Shown: positions 12,871-37,866 of the stretch, in pieces | How positions within the stretch are numbered: position 1 is the stretch's first letter | Layout: each line of letters begins with the position of its first letter | Source of the DNA: Typhlomys cinereus | Taxonomy: Eukaryota > Chordata > Mammalia > Rodentia > Platacanthomyidae | Direction: 5' to 3' | DNA: 64,000 nucleotides | NCBI GenBank assembly: GCA_023101885.1 | Contig: JALPQD010000116.1 | Span: 2,001,501 to 2,065,500 of the forward strand | The notes under the pieces: generated by a model | What the model saw: the letters and a program-made list of their open reading frames with translations, nothing else | Told to the model about the DNA's origin: nothing | Database searches by the model: none | Position numbers and translations under genes: made by a program

Positions 12871-13169
12871 GGCGGTTCAAGAAGCTCCAAGCTTCATGTA
12901 CAAGAATGTCACCATGAAATGCACTGTTTTGTATAATACAGTCGTTTCCAAAAACTTCTGAATTTCACTGTAATTATAGGCGCAATGTTATGGCTGGTGT
13001 GGGGATATATTGTAATTTCTGCAGAGAGAGAGAGCGAGAGAGATTTTTTTCATTTGCCTATCATCACAGCAGTAAACTACTTTTAAAATAGACAAGTAAA
13101 AAAATGTATGCTTATGGTTTGCAACACGCTGACGTGTCTACCTGTAAGACACAATCCTCAGTTGCATCA

Positions 13170-13482
13170 AGACCATCTGGACCCCGGGGGCTGGGGCGCG
13201 CTGGGTTTTGCCCAGAGAAGGGGAAGAAGCCTAAGGAAGGCAGGAAGTGCCAGGCGCTGCGTAAGAAGCTGCGTCTCAGCCCAGCCCGGCAACTCCGTGA
13301 CGCCGGAAGGGGCGTGACACAAGCAGGGCCGGGGCGGAGCCTGGCCTTCCGCGCCAACTCAGCCGCTCGCTCCGCCCTCCCGCCCGATGATTGGCAGGTC
13401 GGCAGAGCCGGGAAGGGATGGGTGGAGCCGAGCCCCTGTCCTCCAATGGAAACGAGGCGGAGGCGGGGCTGCTGGCAGAAGA
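13170..13482 (+). promoter_or_regulatory. DHODH: DHODH CpG-island promoter
   Basis: A CpG-rich stretch (continuing to about 13660) without a TATA box lies immediately upstream of the start codon. Visible motifs: ETS-like CCGGAAG at 13303-13309, GC box at 13331-13337, E2F-like TTCCGCGCCAA at 13347-13357, inverted CCAAT (ATTGG) at 13390-13394 and direct CCAAT at 13443-13447. This is typical of a housekeeping, growth-linked promoter; factor binding is inferred. The transcription start cannot be fixed but probably lies in the 40 bases before the ATG. Confidence 0.75.
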
Positions 13483-26429
<12,947 letters not shown>

Positions 26430-26658
26430 TGGTGCCCGGCAGAGCCGGACCGGCTGGTACGGAAGGGAGTTGGCGTCTCCAGCGTGCCCCTTACCCTGCG
26501 TTGGCGGCGTGCGTTGGCGGCGTGCGCAAGCAGAGAGGCACCGGAACCCGTGAAGGCGGTCTCCGTCTCTGAATGACACGGACTTTCTGGATCCAATCCT
26601 GGAATCCTTCAGAATCGCAGGATAGTGACTATTCTGGGGGGAAAAGGTGACAGAAAAA

Positions 26659-26664
26659 AATAAA
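26659..26664 (+). terminator. DHODH: DHODH poly(A) signal
   Basis: Canonical AATAAA 230 nt after the DHODH stop codon, in an A-rich context and followed by a T/G-containing stretch. No other AATAAA lies between the stop and this point. Confidence 0.85.
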
Positions 26665-26689
26665 GCCCTCTGAAACCTGGATTGAAACC

Positions 26690-27590
26690 CTGTCCTTTCT
26701 TGGAGGGTGAGAGTTTGCCAGATGCTGCAGTCCTTCTGGGCCTCTCCCCTGTCTGCAGGAGCTCCTCAAGACCTGCCTTTTAGTTGCCCTTGACCTTCAA
26801 AAACAGAAATGACAACATTCGCTTATAGGTACACTCATACACACACGCACGCGCGCGTGCTCGCATACACACACACACATGAATCATTGCTGAAATATAT
26901 TGTTTATTCTTGAAGCATTTGAAGTTAAGTTGTTACCAATCATATTTTTCCCTATACCAGCTTCAGTGTGTGGTTCCTAAGCATGCATAGGCTGAAATCT
27001 CTACGTTTAATGTTGCATCTCCAGTTTGTAAGATCTGAGTGGAGACTGTGCCAGCCACTGAAACGGGGCTTGTGGGCCAGAGGCGAATTTGGGTTTCTGG
27101 TGTAGGTCCACACTGACCCACAGCAATGATGAGCCAGAAGCAGGGCACTCGGTGGTCTATCAGAGTGGCACATCCAGCCAGGCACTCTGCCTTACCACGT
27201 GGAGGGAGAGCAGACACCCAGTTGGCCAGGGAAGTGCTGCCTTATCTCCCCGAGGACTTGCTTTCTCTTGCCAGGACTGGTTTGGAGGACTCAGTGGTAT
27301 CTTGGAAGCAGCTTTAAAGTGGTGCTTACTGGGTGCTAGGTGCATGATGTACTAGCCTTGGGCAATCATACATTTTGTGTGCAAGTTTCCAAATGTGTAA
27401 AAGGAATCAGGACAGTGGTTATCCCAATGGGTGATAAGAGTGAAATGTGAAGTACTTAGAATAATGCTAATACCATGTTCATGAGTGGTTGTTATTATTT
27501 TTAATATTTCTTATAATCATAAAAGTCTTATGGTATTAGTGTGCCAGAAAAAAGGGGGTGGTGTTTGAGGGACTGTTAGCAGTTCATCTG
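26690..27590. other. Intergenic after DHODH
   Basis: Contains an alternating (CA)/(CG) tract near 26835-26880 and a MIR-like stretch (about 27320-27500, + strand). No gene seen. Confidence 0.55.
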
Positions 27591-27592
27591 AA

Positions 27593-27990
27593 TTTTGTTA
27601 ATAAAATCATGACAAAGCTGCTTAAAGAACAAGGAATTTGTTCTCTCTTATGATTCCTGGTTACAGTTGTTTATCCAACTTGGGAGGAGAGCTCACACCA
27701 ACACTAGGGCCAAGGGAACTGGCTACACCATCTCCACGTTACAGCAGAGAGAGGGACAATCCTTACTTGCCACACCAGCATGTCTGGCCAAGCATATAGA
27801 AAGATGCCAATTTTCTCAACCAGCTCTGTATTTTATTCACCTGTCTAGGGCCTAATTCCACTCATGATGGGTAGTGCCTTCCCATCAACTAGACAATCTT
27901 CTGCAGGTACGTTCTGGCCTTAACTTGACTACTAATTATATACAGATGTGTCTAGAACTCAACCCTTAACCATCGAGTTGGCGCCTGTGT
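27593..27990 (-). mobile_element. ~420-bp dispersed element, copy 3
   Basis: Antisense, diverged; shares CCAGCATGTCTGGCCAAGCA and CTAGACAATCTTCTGCAGGT with the other copies. Confidence 0.65.
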
Positions 27991-28814
27991 CACATTCTCT
28001 ACCAACCATATTGGAAGACAAGGTCCCAACTTGGAGAAGACAGCTTCAGAGAAGAGTCTTCTGGAAACAGGACATGGCTTATTTTGAAGTAAATGATAAA
28101 AATATAAAAAATATATGAGGGTTGTCAGGCTTACAGCCTGCTCATTGGAATGGGCAGTTGCTAAGGGCCCCTCCTGGGCAGTTGCTAGGAACCACTCCCC
28201 TTCACAAATTGAGTCTTGCCTCTTATCTATTCTTAGGTCGTTTTTGTTTTTTCTCAGGACTGCTCTCTGAACTGGAGATAAGGCTTTTTCCCTTTCCTTT
28301 TATCAAGCCTTTCCTTTTATCAAATAAGTATCAAGCCTGCTTTTAACTTTAAATTAAATTCTAACTAGAGATTTCATGTCTAGTTGTCACTCCTGCCTTT
28401 TCTTTGTTAGCCAGAATGTATATATGCTGATATTAAAGAAATTAGAAAGTAATTTCAAGAGTCCAAAAACATAGGTGGGTAAAATTCCCTCAAAAATATG
28501 ACTCTAGCTGAACTAATTCAGATATTCAATAAATATGAGATTATGCCATCTGTTCACTAGACTTAGTATACAACTATTTCTTATAAGTCATATAAGTTAA
28601 TAGAAAATAGAAATAAAATAAATCCTAATATAGTTCCTACCATTATGACTAAATATAGGCCAGCTTATATGATAGCAGTCAGAATTTGGTATCTTCCAAG
28701 AGTAAAAATTAATGTATGGCATATGCCTGCCTCTTCCAACAGATTCACCTTTACTATTTTCAAAAATATATAATAGATATGGCACACATATAGTTAATTA
28801 AACATGTTCCTTTT
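27991..28814. other. Intergenic, no gene seen
   Basis: AT-rich; a short duplicated stretch (CTTTTATCAA, twice) lies at about 28296-28322. Nothing else recognised. Confidence 0.5.
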
Positions 28815-29395
28815 TAAAAAACAAATTCTTTTATTATTATTTTTTTCCCACACATACAAATTTATTAAGTACCCCAGTCCCCTCCCTCCCTCCACCCCTC
28901 CCCTTACTCTCTTCCCCCTTTTTCCTTTCCTTCCACCTCCCTCCCTCCCTTTCTCCCAGTGCCCCCTCCCCCCCATCCCTGGAGCATCCTTTAGTGTGCA
29001 TGTCAAACTTTCCTCTGGGTCCTTCTCTCTGATGAGGTGTAAGGACTCAGTAGTATTGCCTAGAGCCCTTTCTTGTGTTCCCCTTTAGTATAGGAACACT
29101 ATTGTGACTGTTAATTCCTTGCCTCTAAGGATCCTAGTGCCTGTGATCCATGCTAGACTTTGGGGGGTCAATGATATGTCGGTCATTGCGCAGGTCATGC
29201 AAAGTCCTATTGTGGTTACTTCAGCCCTAACTTGTGTGGAGTATCTTACATATCATTGCTCTTCCCCATCTTTAGGCTCTTACAATACAATCTTACCGCC
29301 CCCTCTTCTGCAAATTTCCCTGAACTTTAGGATGGGGAGAGATTGGCTGGTCTGGTTCCAAGTGATTAATGTAGGGTCTCTGATATTCTGAATTA
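28815..29395 (-). mobile_element. L1 3' end, antisense
   Basis: Poly(T)-rich start, C/T-rich tract (28870-28980), then CAAGGACTCAGTAGTATTGC-like and GGTCATGCAAAGTCC phrases shared with the L1s in HP intron 3. Confidence 0.8.
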
Positions 29396-31099
29396 TGGTT
29401 TTAAAAACCAAATTCTGTGAACAAATTAAAAAAGAGCTCTACCTCCTTCGTATATTTTTAACTCATTCACAAATGCAGTCTTTGTTAATATAATGACAAC
29501 AAATGTAGACTTAAATCCTGTGGCTGTTTGGTGGAGCATTGTAAAATAGATAGATTTAGAAAGACTAGGGAAATGAGACATAGCCTGTTAATATGTAATA
29601 GAATCTGTTTGTGTCTTTTCCTCAAACAATGGGTTAGGTACTTAAAAAAACTATTTATACAAAAGATGATTCTTACTAAACATAAGAGACTGAGAGGGTA
29701 TGTGTTTGTTTTCCTCTGTTTATAGATGCAGTGACACATTCTTTGCCCTAAAATTTTCTAGTATAAAATCTGTTACAAAACTTCAATAAAATGAGTTCAG
29801 ATTCACTTGGCCCAAAGAGTTGTGTGTTTGTGGTTCTCCATTCGCCGACTCCTTGTCCACCTAGTGGAGGATCCTGGATCCAGGCTGTGCCCCAGCTGCG
29901 GCACACCTGTACCTAACTCTGACACTGCACCCACTGTCAACTTGACACAAAAACTTACCATTTTTAAACTGTAATCCTCACCTTGTCCCCACAGATGTTA
30001 GATTTATCTTATAAATACATTTAATTTTATGAAATCTAAAATTCTAAAAGATCTTATAAATCTTAAAATGTTCTCTCATTAAAACTTCAGTTCCAACAAA
30101 AGGTCAGTTTCTTAACCCTAAACGTCTATTAAGTCAAAGTAAGCCAAATATTTTAGCACAGATAAAACATGAAAACAAAACCATAGCAACAAGAAAACAT
30201 CAAATTAATCAAAGTCCAGCAAATCCAATACTGCATCCCGTGGCTCAACGTCCATCTTCTGTTGCTCATTATGTAGTCACGGTGGCTCAAAGATTCTGGG
30301 AAATCCCAGTCCCTGTTGGCAGCTCAAAGTTGCACAAGCAGAGTTTCTCTGAACCAGGCTGAATTTGCACTCACAGCTGTCCTCAGCATATACCCCATGA
30401 TTCTGGCATCTCCAACAGCACTCTGGGTTCACCCTTGCAGCTGTAAGCTTCACTTCCCTCGCAGCAACTCCAAACCTGCCATGCCTTGCCAGGCTTCTGC
30501 CACTCTTCATAAATCCCTTAATTGTGCATCAAAACCAGTATCTCCTGGGTAATACTGACAAACTTCTCAGCGAGGTTGAAGCATAGCTTACTTCCTCGAA
30601 CCACACCTGTAGCAAGGCTTGCACGCTTACTCTGGAGAAACCCCTTTCTAAGCAGCCAAAACCTCCAAAGGGAAAGAAACAGCTTCAGCTTGGGCTTTCA
30701 GCTCCTGAAAAAATCCGGGTTTTTTTCATGTCTTCTAACATCTCAGTGCAAAGCACTAGGTTTTCCTTCACTGATGTTCATTTCTTCAACAATGGCAGCT
30801 GTTCTGCTGCCTGCCCTTTCCACATCCAAAGCTTCACAGTTCTCTTTTATCAAGCAAACCATCGTGTTTAAATTCAACTTTACCAAAGTCCTTGTTCTCT
30901 TCATCACAAACTGGGCCCAAATAATCCATGACTCTCTCAGTATCACTATTTCCAAATGCCCCACAAACTGAATGGTTTTTAGAGCACACAATCTCAATGT
31001 CTTCAAACATATTCCTTCAAAAAAGCCATTAAAAAATCTACAAAGTCCAAATAGCCAGATTTATCAGCAACACCCACTTCTCTGGTACCAAATTACGTT
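29396..31099. other. Intergenic, probably decayed transposon interior at 30140-31095
   Basis: 29.4-30.1 kb is AT-rich and unassigned. From 30140 to 31095 a cytosine-rich, gene-like stretch ends TCTCTGGTACCAAATTACGT directly against dispersed element copy 4, which suggests it is the interior of a longer member of that family. The ORFs there (for example 30522-30971) match nothing I know. Confidence 0.4.
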
Positions 31100-31502
31100 G
31101 CAGTTCATACCTGTGTTATTGTTGCTGATAAAATCATGACAAAACTGTTTAAGGAAACAAGGGGTATATTTTCTCTTATTCTGGTTACAGTGGTTTGTCC
31201 AGCTTAGCAGGAGAACTCATACCAACACCAGGTCTGAGAGAATTGGCCATATCTCCACTGAGAGAGGGATGATCCTTACTTGCTAGACCAGCCTGTATAT
31301 AGAAGGATGCCAACTTTATCAACCAGTTCTCTGTATTTAATTCACCTGTCTGGGGCCTAGTCCCACCCACCATGGGTAAGATCTTCCGCATCAATCATCT
31401 GGAGGTACCTTCTGGGCTTAACTCAACTACTAATTATCTACAAATATGTCCAAAACTCAAACCCTCAACCATCATGTTGACACCTGTACTTAATTATGAC
31501 AG
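31100..31502 (-). mobile_element. ~420-bp dispersed element, copy 4
   Basis: Antisense copy with GTCCCACCCACCATGGGTAA and AACTCAAACCCTCAACCATC. Confidence 0.68.
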
Positions 31503-31599
31503 GGACTAAATGACTTCTCCAAAGCATGAGGCCAATAGAGTGAATCCCTAGAATTCAAGTGTCTCTGGGCACAAAGAAAGGCCTCTCAGGACATAAATT

Positions 31600-31669
31600 A
31601 CCATACATATACATACAGGAAAGAAAAATGTATTTGTATATGAGAGAAAGTGAGAGAGTGAGAATAAGA

Positions 31670-31722
<53 letters not shown>

Positions 31723-31828
31723 CAAAGTCAGTTCTCTCCTCCACGATGTGGGCTCTGGGGATTGAGCTCAGGTTACCAGTTTTGTGCAAAGACTCCTTTA
31801 CCCACTGAGTTGTTTTGCTGGCTTTTCA
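31600..31828 (-). mobile_element. tRNA-derived SINE (type B), antisense, with (GA)n
   Basis: (GA) run at about 31684-31719 is followed by GATGTGGGCTCTGGGGATTG and TTTACCCACTGAGTTGTTTT. Confidence 0.7.
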
Positions 31829-33849
31829 TCTATCATTCCCTTTGGTTTCTTTTAAATCTGGAATAGTAATCTCTGAGGAGATGTTGGTTTGTAGACAATT
31901 CTGCATTCTGGAGTCTCAGAATGAAGACTACGTGTTCTGACTTGATTACGGTTGATTGCTTTTGTCATATGACCAAATTCTAGGCAATGGAAGACATGGA
32001 AGGCATTGGGTGGAAATCGAGGGAAATCTGCTGCTGCTTAAAACAAACTTTTCCCAGCTGGACCTGGCAGCTGCCGAGGCCTTGCCTTGAAGTCCATGTG
32101 CTTCCCTTTCCCGAGTTAGAGCTGGTGGCTGCCTCGGCTCTGCCGCACAGACTGCACCCCAGGAGCCTCCATCTACCTCCTAATCTTGCCCAGCTTCCTC
32201 ACTGCCTGACTAACTCAAGCCTGTAGTCCAGTCCCCTCCCTTGGTTAATCATTAAAAAAATCCTCCAAGAATTTAATAGAGGCCACAGAAACTACAGGTC
32301 GGGGACCAGTGAACCAATATCATACAACTGAGGACCCCAAGAATCTCACTATTCAACAGAAGAGAATCTTTGTATCTAACCCTAAGATAAGTAACCCATT
32401 TAATTTTCCTTTTAACCTCAAATAACAGCCATCCTAACTGAAGAATTAAGAATTCTATATAGCATACACAAAGCCCCATACACCCACCCCTTCAGGGTTT
32501 ACCCTTACATAGCCCTAACAATCTAAAAGCTGTCATATCCCACTCAACTCCAACCCTGGCTACTATACCCACCCTATTTATCTTTTAAAGCTGTTCTATT
32601 ACTTAATCCAAACCTCACTAACAAACCCTGACAACCCACTCTTAAACCTCTCAGCTAAAAATAGACCAAAACCCACCCTTCTTTAACCAAAGCTTGGCTT
32701 ACAAACTACTTGGACACTATAATAACCTTACCCACAAAAAAGCAACCCTAGATTGACCCTAGAGGTACCTGACTCAAAAGAGTCAGAAACACATACCAAA
32801 GAAAGAAACCAGACCAAACGCAAAATGTCCAACTCATACCGTAAATCTAGAAAATATAACAAAAATCAGGAAAAAATTTCTCCTACAAAAAAACATTGAC
32901 TCCTATAATGATAGACTCCAACCAGAATAACTTCTTGGATACTAGCCAAAATATCAACAACCAAGATAATGATTTTCAAGCTTGAATATTAATATGATCA
33001 AAAAATTTCAAGAGGAACTCTGAGAGAAGTTGAATAACCACATAAACAAATATGAACAGGAAAACAATATTAGATGAAAAAGGCAGTTGAAGAAACAAAA
33101 CTAAGCATAGAACAATTGAAAAACTCTCATACGGGATTAAACTTGAAATTAAAAACAAGCTAAGTACAATCCAAAACTCAACAGAGAGTCTCACTAACAG
33201 AACTTATGAAGCAGAATATAGAATATCAGAACTAGAAGACAAGATTTCACAGCAAAATTGTTCAATTAAAAAGGCTGAAAAGGCTAAAAAAAATACTTGA
33301 GAGGAATATTCAGTAACTATAGGATACCTTGAAGAAGCCAAACCTGCACATTCATGGAATCCCAGAACAAGAAGCCCCAAAAACCACACTAGAAGAGATC
33401 TTTTTATACTATCATTAATGAAAAATTTCCACATCTAAGGAAAGAGATTTCCATCCAGGTACAAGAGGCATGTCTCACACCAAAAAGATATGACGAAAAT
33501 AGAAACTTGCCAAATAATAGTCAAAACACTGCAGTTACAAGACAAAGAATGTTTTGAAAGCCCTAAGAGAGAAAAACCAAGTCACATTTAAAGGTAAGCC
33601 TATTTGAATAACAGTTGATTCTTCAATGAAAACAGCAAAAGACAGAAGAGCTTAGAGCCAGTGCACTTTAAGTTATGATCACAAATGCCAACCCAGGTTG
33701 CTATATTCATCAAAACTATCAGTTATGATTGAAGGTAGAAAGAAAAAAATTTCACCTTAAGGATAAATTGAAGGCCTACATGAAGGCCTACTAAACCAAC
33801 CTACAGAAGATACTAGAAAAAAAATACTCAAGTTTGAAGAAAAGGATTG

Positions 33850-34265
33850 TCATAGTTAGGCACAGGTGTCAACTTGACAGTTGAGGATTTGAGGTCCAGG
33901 CACATTTGTAGAGAATTAATGAGTTAAGCCCAGAGCAAACCTGCAGGAGATTGACTAGCTGATGGGAAAGGCCCAGTCTATGATGGGTGGGACTAGGCCC
34001 TGAACAGGTGAATAAAATACTGAGAGCTGGTTGAGGAAGTCAGCATTCTTGTGTACACTTGGCCAGACATGCTAGGTCTAGCAAGTAAGGATTGTCCATC
34101 TCTCAGCCGTTATGCAGTGATGGTGTGGCCAGTTCCCTCGGCCCTGGTGTTGGTGCATGCTCTCCTGTCAAGCTGGACTGAGAACTGTAACTGGACAGTT
34201 GTAACCCTTTGTTTTCTTAAGCCATTTGATGGTCAATTATCAGCAATCATGCAGGCTGACTGCAA
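33850..34265 (+). mobile_element. ~420-bp dispersed element, copy 5, inside the L1
   Basis: From TGTCATAGTTAGGCACAGGT to GGCTGACTGCAAC; flanked by AAGGATT and AAGGATA, a likely 7-8 bp target duplication. Confidence 0.78.
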
Positions 34266-35387
34266 CAAGGATAAACATACCCAAAAAGATAGAAGGGAAA
34301 AATAAAGCCAGCACAATTACTAAGCAAAGAAATATATATATATATATATGAACTCTACAAAACTGAGAAAATGACAGGAATCAGCAAACATTTCTCCAAT
34401 TATAACTCTAAATGTCAATGGACTTAACTCTCCAATCAACAGATTATAGGCTACAAATATGGATTAATTTTTGCCTTCAAAATTTCCATGAAAGATAGGC
34501 ACGATCTCAGGGTAAAAGGCTGGTCAAAGGTATTCCAAGCTAACAGAACAAAGAAACAAACAAGAATAGCAATTCTAAAATCTGACAAAATAGACTTCAA
34601 AGCAAAATAAATCATAAGAGACACAGAAGGATACTAGTTATTAGCTAAAGGAGCAACCCATCAAGAAGACTTAACAAGTCTGAACACACACACATCCAAT
34701 ATAGGCTCACCCACATTAATTAAGCAAATACTACAACATCTAAAACAACAAATCAACCCAAACATGAAAACAGTAGGCGATTTCAACACTCCACTCTCAC
34801 CAATAAATAAGTCAATGGGCCAAAAATTGAACAGAGATACATTGGAGCTGAATCAAACCATAACCCAAATGGATCTGACTGACCTCTACCAAAACTTCCA
34901 TCCTAACACTGAGGAATACACATTCTTTTTTAGCAGCCCATGGAACTTTTTCCAAAAAACCACATATTAGGCCACAAAGCAAGTCTCCACATAAACAGGA
35001 AAATTGAAATTACATGCTGTACTTTACCTGACCACCATGGAATAAAGCTGTACATCCACAACAAGGTAAGTGACAGAAAATACGCACACTCTTGGAAACT
35101 AACATCATGATACTGGGTTCAGGCTGAAGTCAAAATGGAAGTTCAAAAATTCCTAGAACTGAATTATAATGAAAGCACATATCAAAATTTCTGGGACATG
35201 ATGAAGGTAGTCCTAAGAGGACATAAAAAAAAAAAAACCCCGAAACATCACAAGTAAATAATTTAACAGTGCAGTTTAAAGTTTTAGAGAAATAAGAACA
35301 ATCTAATCCCAAAAGCAGTAGATAACCAGAGATTAGTAAAATCAGGGGAGAAATATTTGAAATTGAGATGAGGAAAATGATACAAAG

Positions 35388-35942
35388 TGTGGGGCTTGAA
35401 CATATTTGTTTCCATTTTGTACTTGTTCACTTGCCCTCTCTGTAAACACCAGACATTGTAGACATAGACTGTTTGACCCAATTTGCGTATGTGACTATAA
35501 TGATGACCAGTCAGCTCCAAATTAGGAAATACTTAATGCTCTGGGAGCCCCCTTAAACTGGAAGAGCAGCCTTTACAGTAACATTTCACCAACTTTGTCA
35601 AGGACAGATTGTGGTCAGAGCAGGTGGAAGCCAGTCACTAACTGCTCAAGGAATTTCAAGAGCCATGAGTAATCCAAGGGGTGCTAGAAACTGTTTATGG
35701 AAGTAGGAGCTGACTTAAGTCTTGATGTCCTTGGAGCAACTGCAGACCCCTCAATGCCAGTCCCCCCCACCCCCAGCATGTACCAGGAAAAGCAGAGTGC
35801 CGTTGGTAACGGGGGGGGGGGGGATTGAGGAAGGCTACATGGGCTAAGTGCGAATTTCTCAGTCCCTGCTTGTGATAGCCCTATAAAATCCCTAAACCCT
35901 GCTGCCTCGGGGTCACGCTCCCTCACTGCGCTGAGGACTACA
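35388..35942 (+). mobile_element. LTR-like segment inside the L1
   Basis: Starts TGTGGGGCTTGAACAT, has a TATA box (CTATAAAATC at 35881-35890) followed by GGTCACGCTCCCTCACTGCG and ends GAGGACTACA; flanks AAAG/AAAT suggest a 4-bp duplication. Solo-LTR layout; family not identified. Confidence 0.55.
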
Positions 35943-36114
35943 AAATTAATGTTAAAAAAATCAGTGGCTTTCTTAAACACTAACGTTGAAAAAAGTGAGA
36001 GAGTTCTAAGAGACACAATTTCATTTACCATAGCCACTAAAAAAATGAAATACCTTGGTATAAATCTAATCAAGGATGAGAGAGACCTGTACAATGAAAA
36101 CTTTAAAACCCTAA

Positions 36115-36314
36115 AGAGGGCTGGGGTTAAGACTCTGCCTCACAAGCAGTTGGTCCTGAGTTTGGATCCCACGTCCCACTTAAAAGTGCCAAGTGGAAAT
36201 GGTGGTTGCCTGCACTTCTGACCCTGGTGGGTGGAAGTCCCCGAGAAAAGCAAAAAAAAAAAGGGAGAAGTAATCCAGGATGATTTCTGAAAGTCACCTT
36301 TGGTCTCTCTCTCT

Positions 36315-36357
<43 letters not shown>

Positions 36358-36460
36358 TCTCTCTCACTCTCTCTCTCTCTCCCTCTCACTCACTCTCTCT
36401 CTCACTCTCTCTCTCTTTCTCTCTCTCTCTCTCACACACACACATACACACACAAAAACC
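36115..36460 (+). mobile_element. B2-like SINE (type A) with long (CT)n/(CA)n
   Basis: AAGACTCTGCCTCACAAGCA and GAGTTTGGATCCCACG head, then body and a ~140-bp (CT)-rich tract (36305-36445). Inserted in the L1. Confidence 0.75.
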
Positions 36461-37446
36461 TAAACAAAGAAATTTCAGAAGACGCCAGAAAGTGGAAAGA
36501 CCTTCCATGCTCCTGGACTGGTAAAATTAACTTAGTAAAAATGACCATCCTACCAAAAGCAATACAGAGATCCAGTGTAATACCAATCATAATTTTAAGG
36601 CAATTCTTCACAGAAATTGGCAAAACAACATTGAAATTCATATGGAAGCATAAAAGGCCCAGGATAGCAAAAAATAATCCTGAGTAACAAAAATGGTATC
36701 ACTATACCACACCTTAATCTATACTATAACTCCGTAGTAATTAAAGACTGGTTCCAAAATAGACACATAGATCAATGGATAAGAATTAAAGACCCAGATA
36801 TAAATTCATACACCCACAGACAACGGATTTTTTACATAGGTGCTCAGAAAAACCATTGGAAAAAGGATAGCATTTTCAACAAATGGTAAAACTGAGTATT
36901 TATATACAGAAAATTGAAACTGAACCCTTACTTGTCATCATGCACAAAAATCAACTCCAAGTGTGTCAAGGACCATAATATTAGACCAGAGATTATAAAG
37001 ACCCTAGAAGAAAGAGTAGAGAATTCCCTCAAACTGATTGGCCTAGGCCAACATTTTCTGAACACGACCCCATTTACACAGGAAATAGAAACAACACTCA
37101 ACTAGTGGGATTTCATGAAATTAAAGAGTTCTCTATTCAGCAAAAGATATGGTTAACTAAGTGAAAAGACAATCTACAGAATGGGAGAAAATTTCAGTAA
37201 CCACACATCTGTGAGAAGACTAATATCTAGAATACACGTAGAACTCACAAAATTAAATACCTGAGGAGGTAAACAACAAAATTAGAAAATGGGCCTTGGA
37301 ACTTAAAAGATGAAATTAAAATACCTAACAAATACCTTTAAAAAGTTCCATCTCCCTAGTCATTAGGGAAAGGCAAATCAAAACCACCCCAAGATATCAT
37401 CTTACCCCTGTCAGAATGGCTAGAACCTAAAACACATACACCAATG

Positions 37447-37866
37447 CAGCAGTTAGCCTGCATGGTTGCTGATAAATCACCATCAAATGGCTTAAAAGAA
37501 CAAGGGGTTTATTTTCTCTTATGATTGTCTGGTTACAGTTCACAGTTCAGCTTGACAAGAGAGCTCATACCAACACCAGGGCTGAGGGAACTGACCACAC
37601 CATTTCTACATAACTTCTGAGAGAGGGACGATCCTTACTTGCTAGACCAGCATGTCTGGCCAAGTATTCACAAAGATGCCAGCTTTCTCAATCAGCTCTC
37701 TATATTTTATTCCAAGGCCTAGTCTCACCTACCGTGGGCTGGGCCTTCCTCATCATGTAGACAATCTCCTGCAGGTTTGCTCTGGGCTTTAACTCAGCAA
37801 CTAATTCTCTATAAATATGCCCAGACCTTGAACTTGACTGTCAAGTTGACACTGCCTAACTATGAC
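37447..37866 (-). mobile_element. ~420-bp dispersed element, copy 6, inside the L1
   Basis: GCAGTTAGCCTGCATGGTTG to GCCTAACTATGA. L1 sequence resumes with AATGCTGGAAAGGATG; flanks ACCAATGC and ACAAATGC look like an 8-bp duplication with one mismatch. Confidence 0.8.

Noticed and set aside
1..13100. PKD1L3 5' exons, expected by synteny on the minus strand
   Set aside because: No minus-strand stretch resembles the lectin-like N terminus of PKD1L3; it must lie farther left.
36280..36687. 135-codon ORF of Leu/Ser repeats
   Set aside because: It reads through a (CT)n SINE tail into decayed L1 ORF2.
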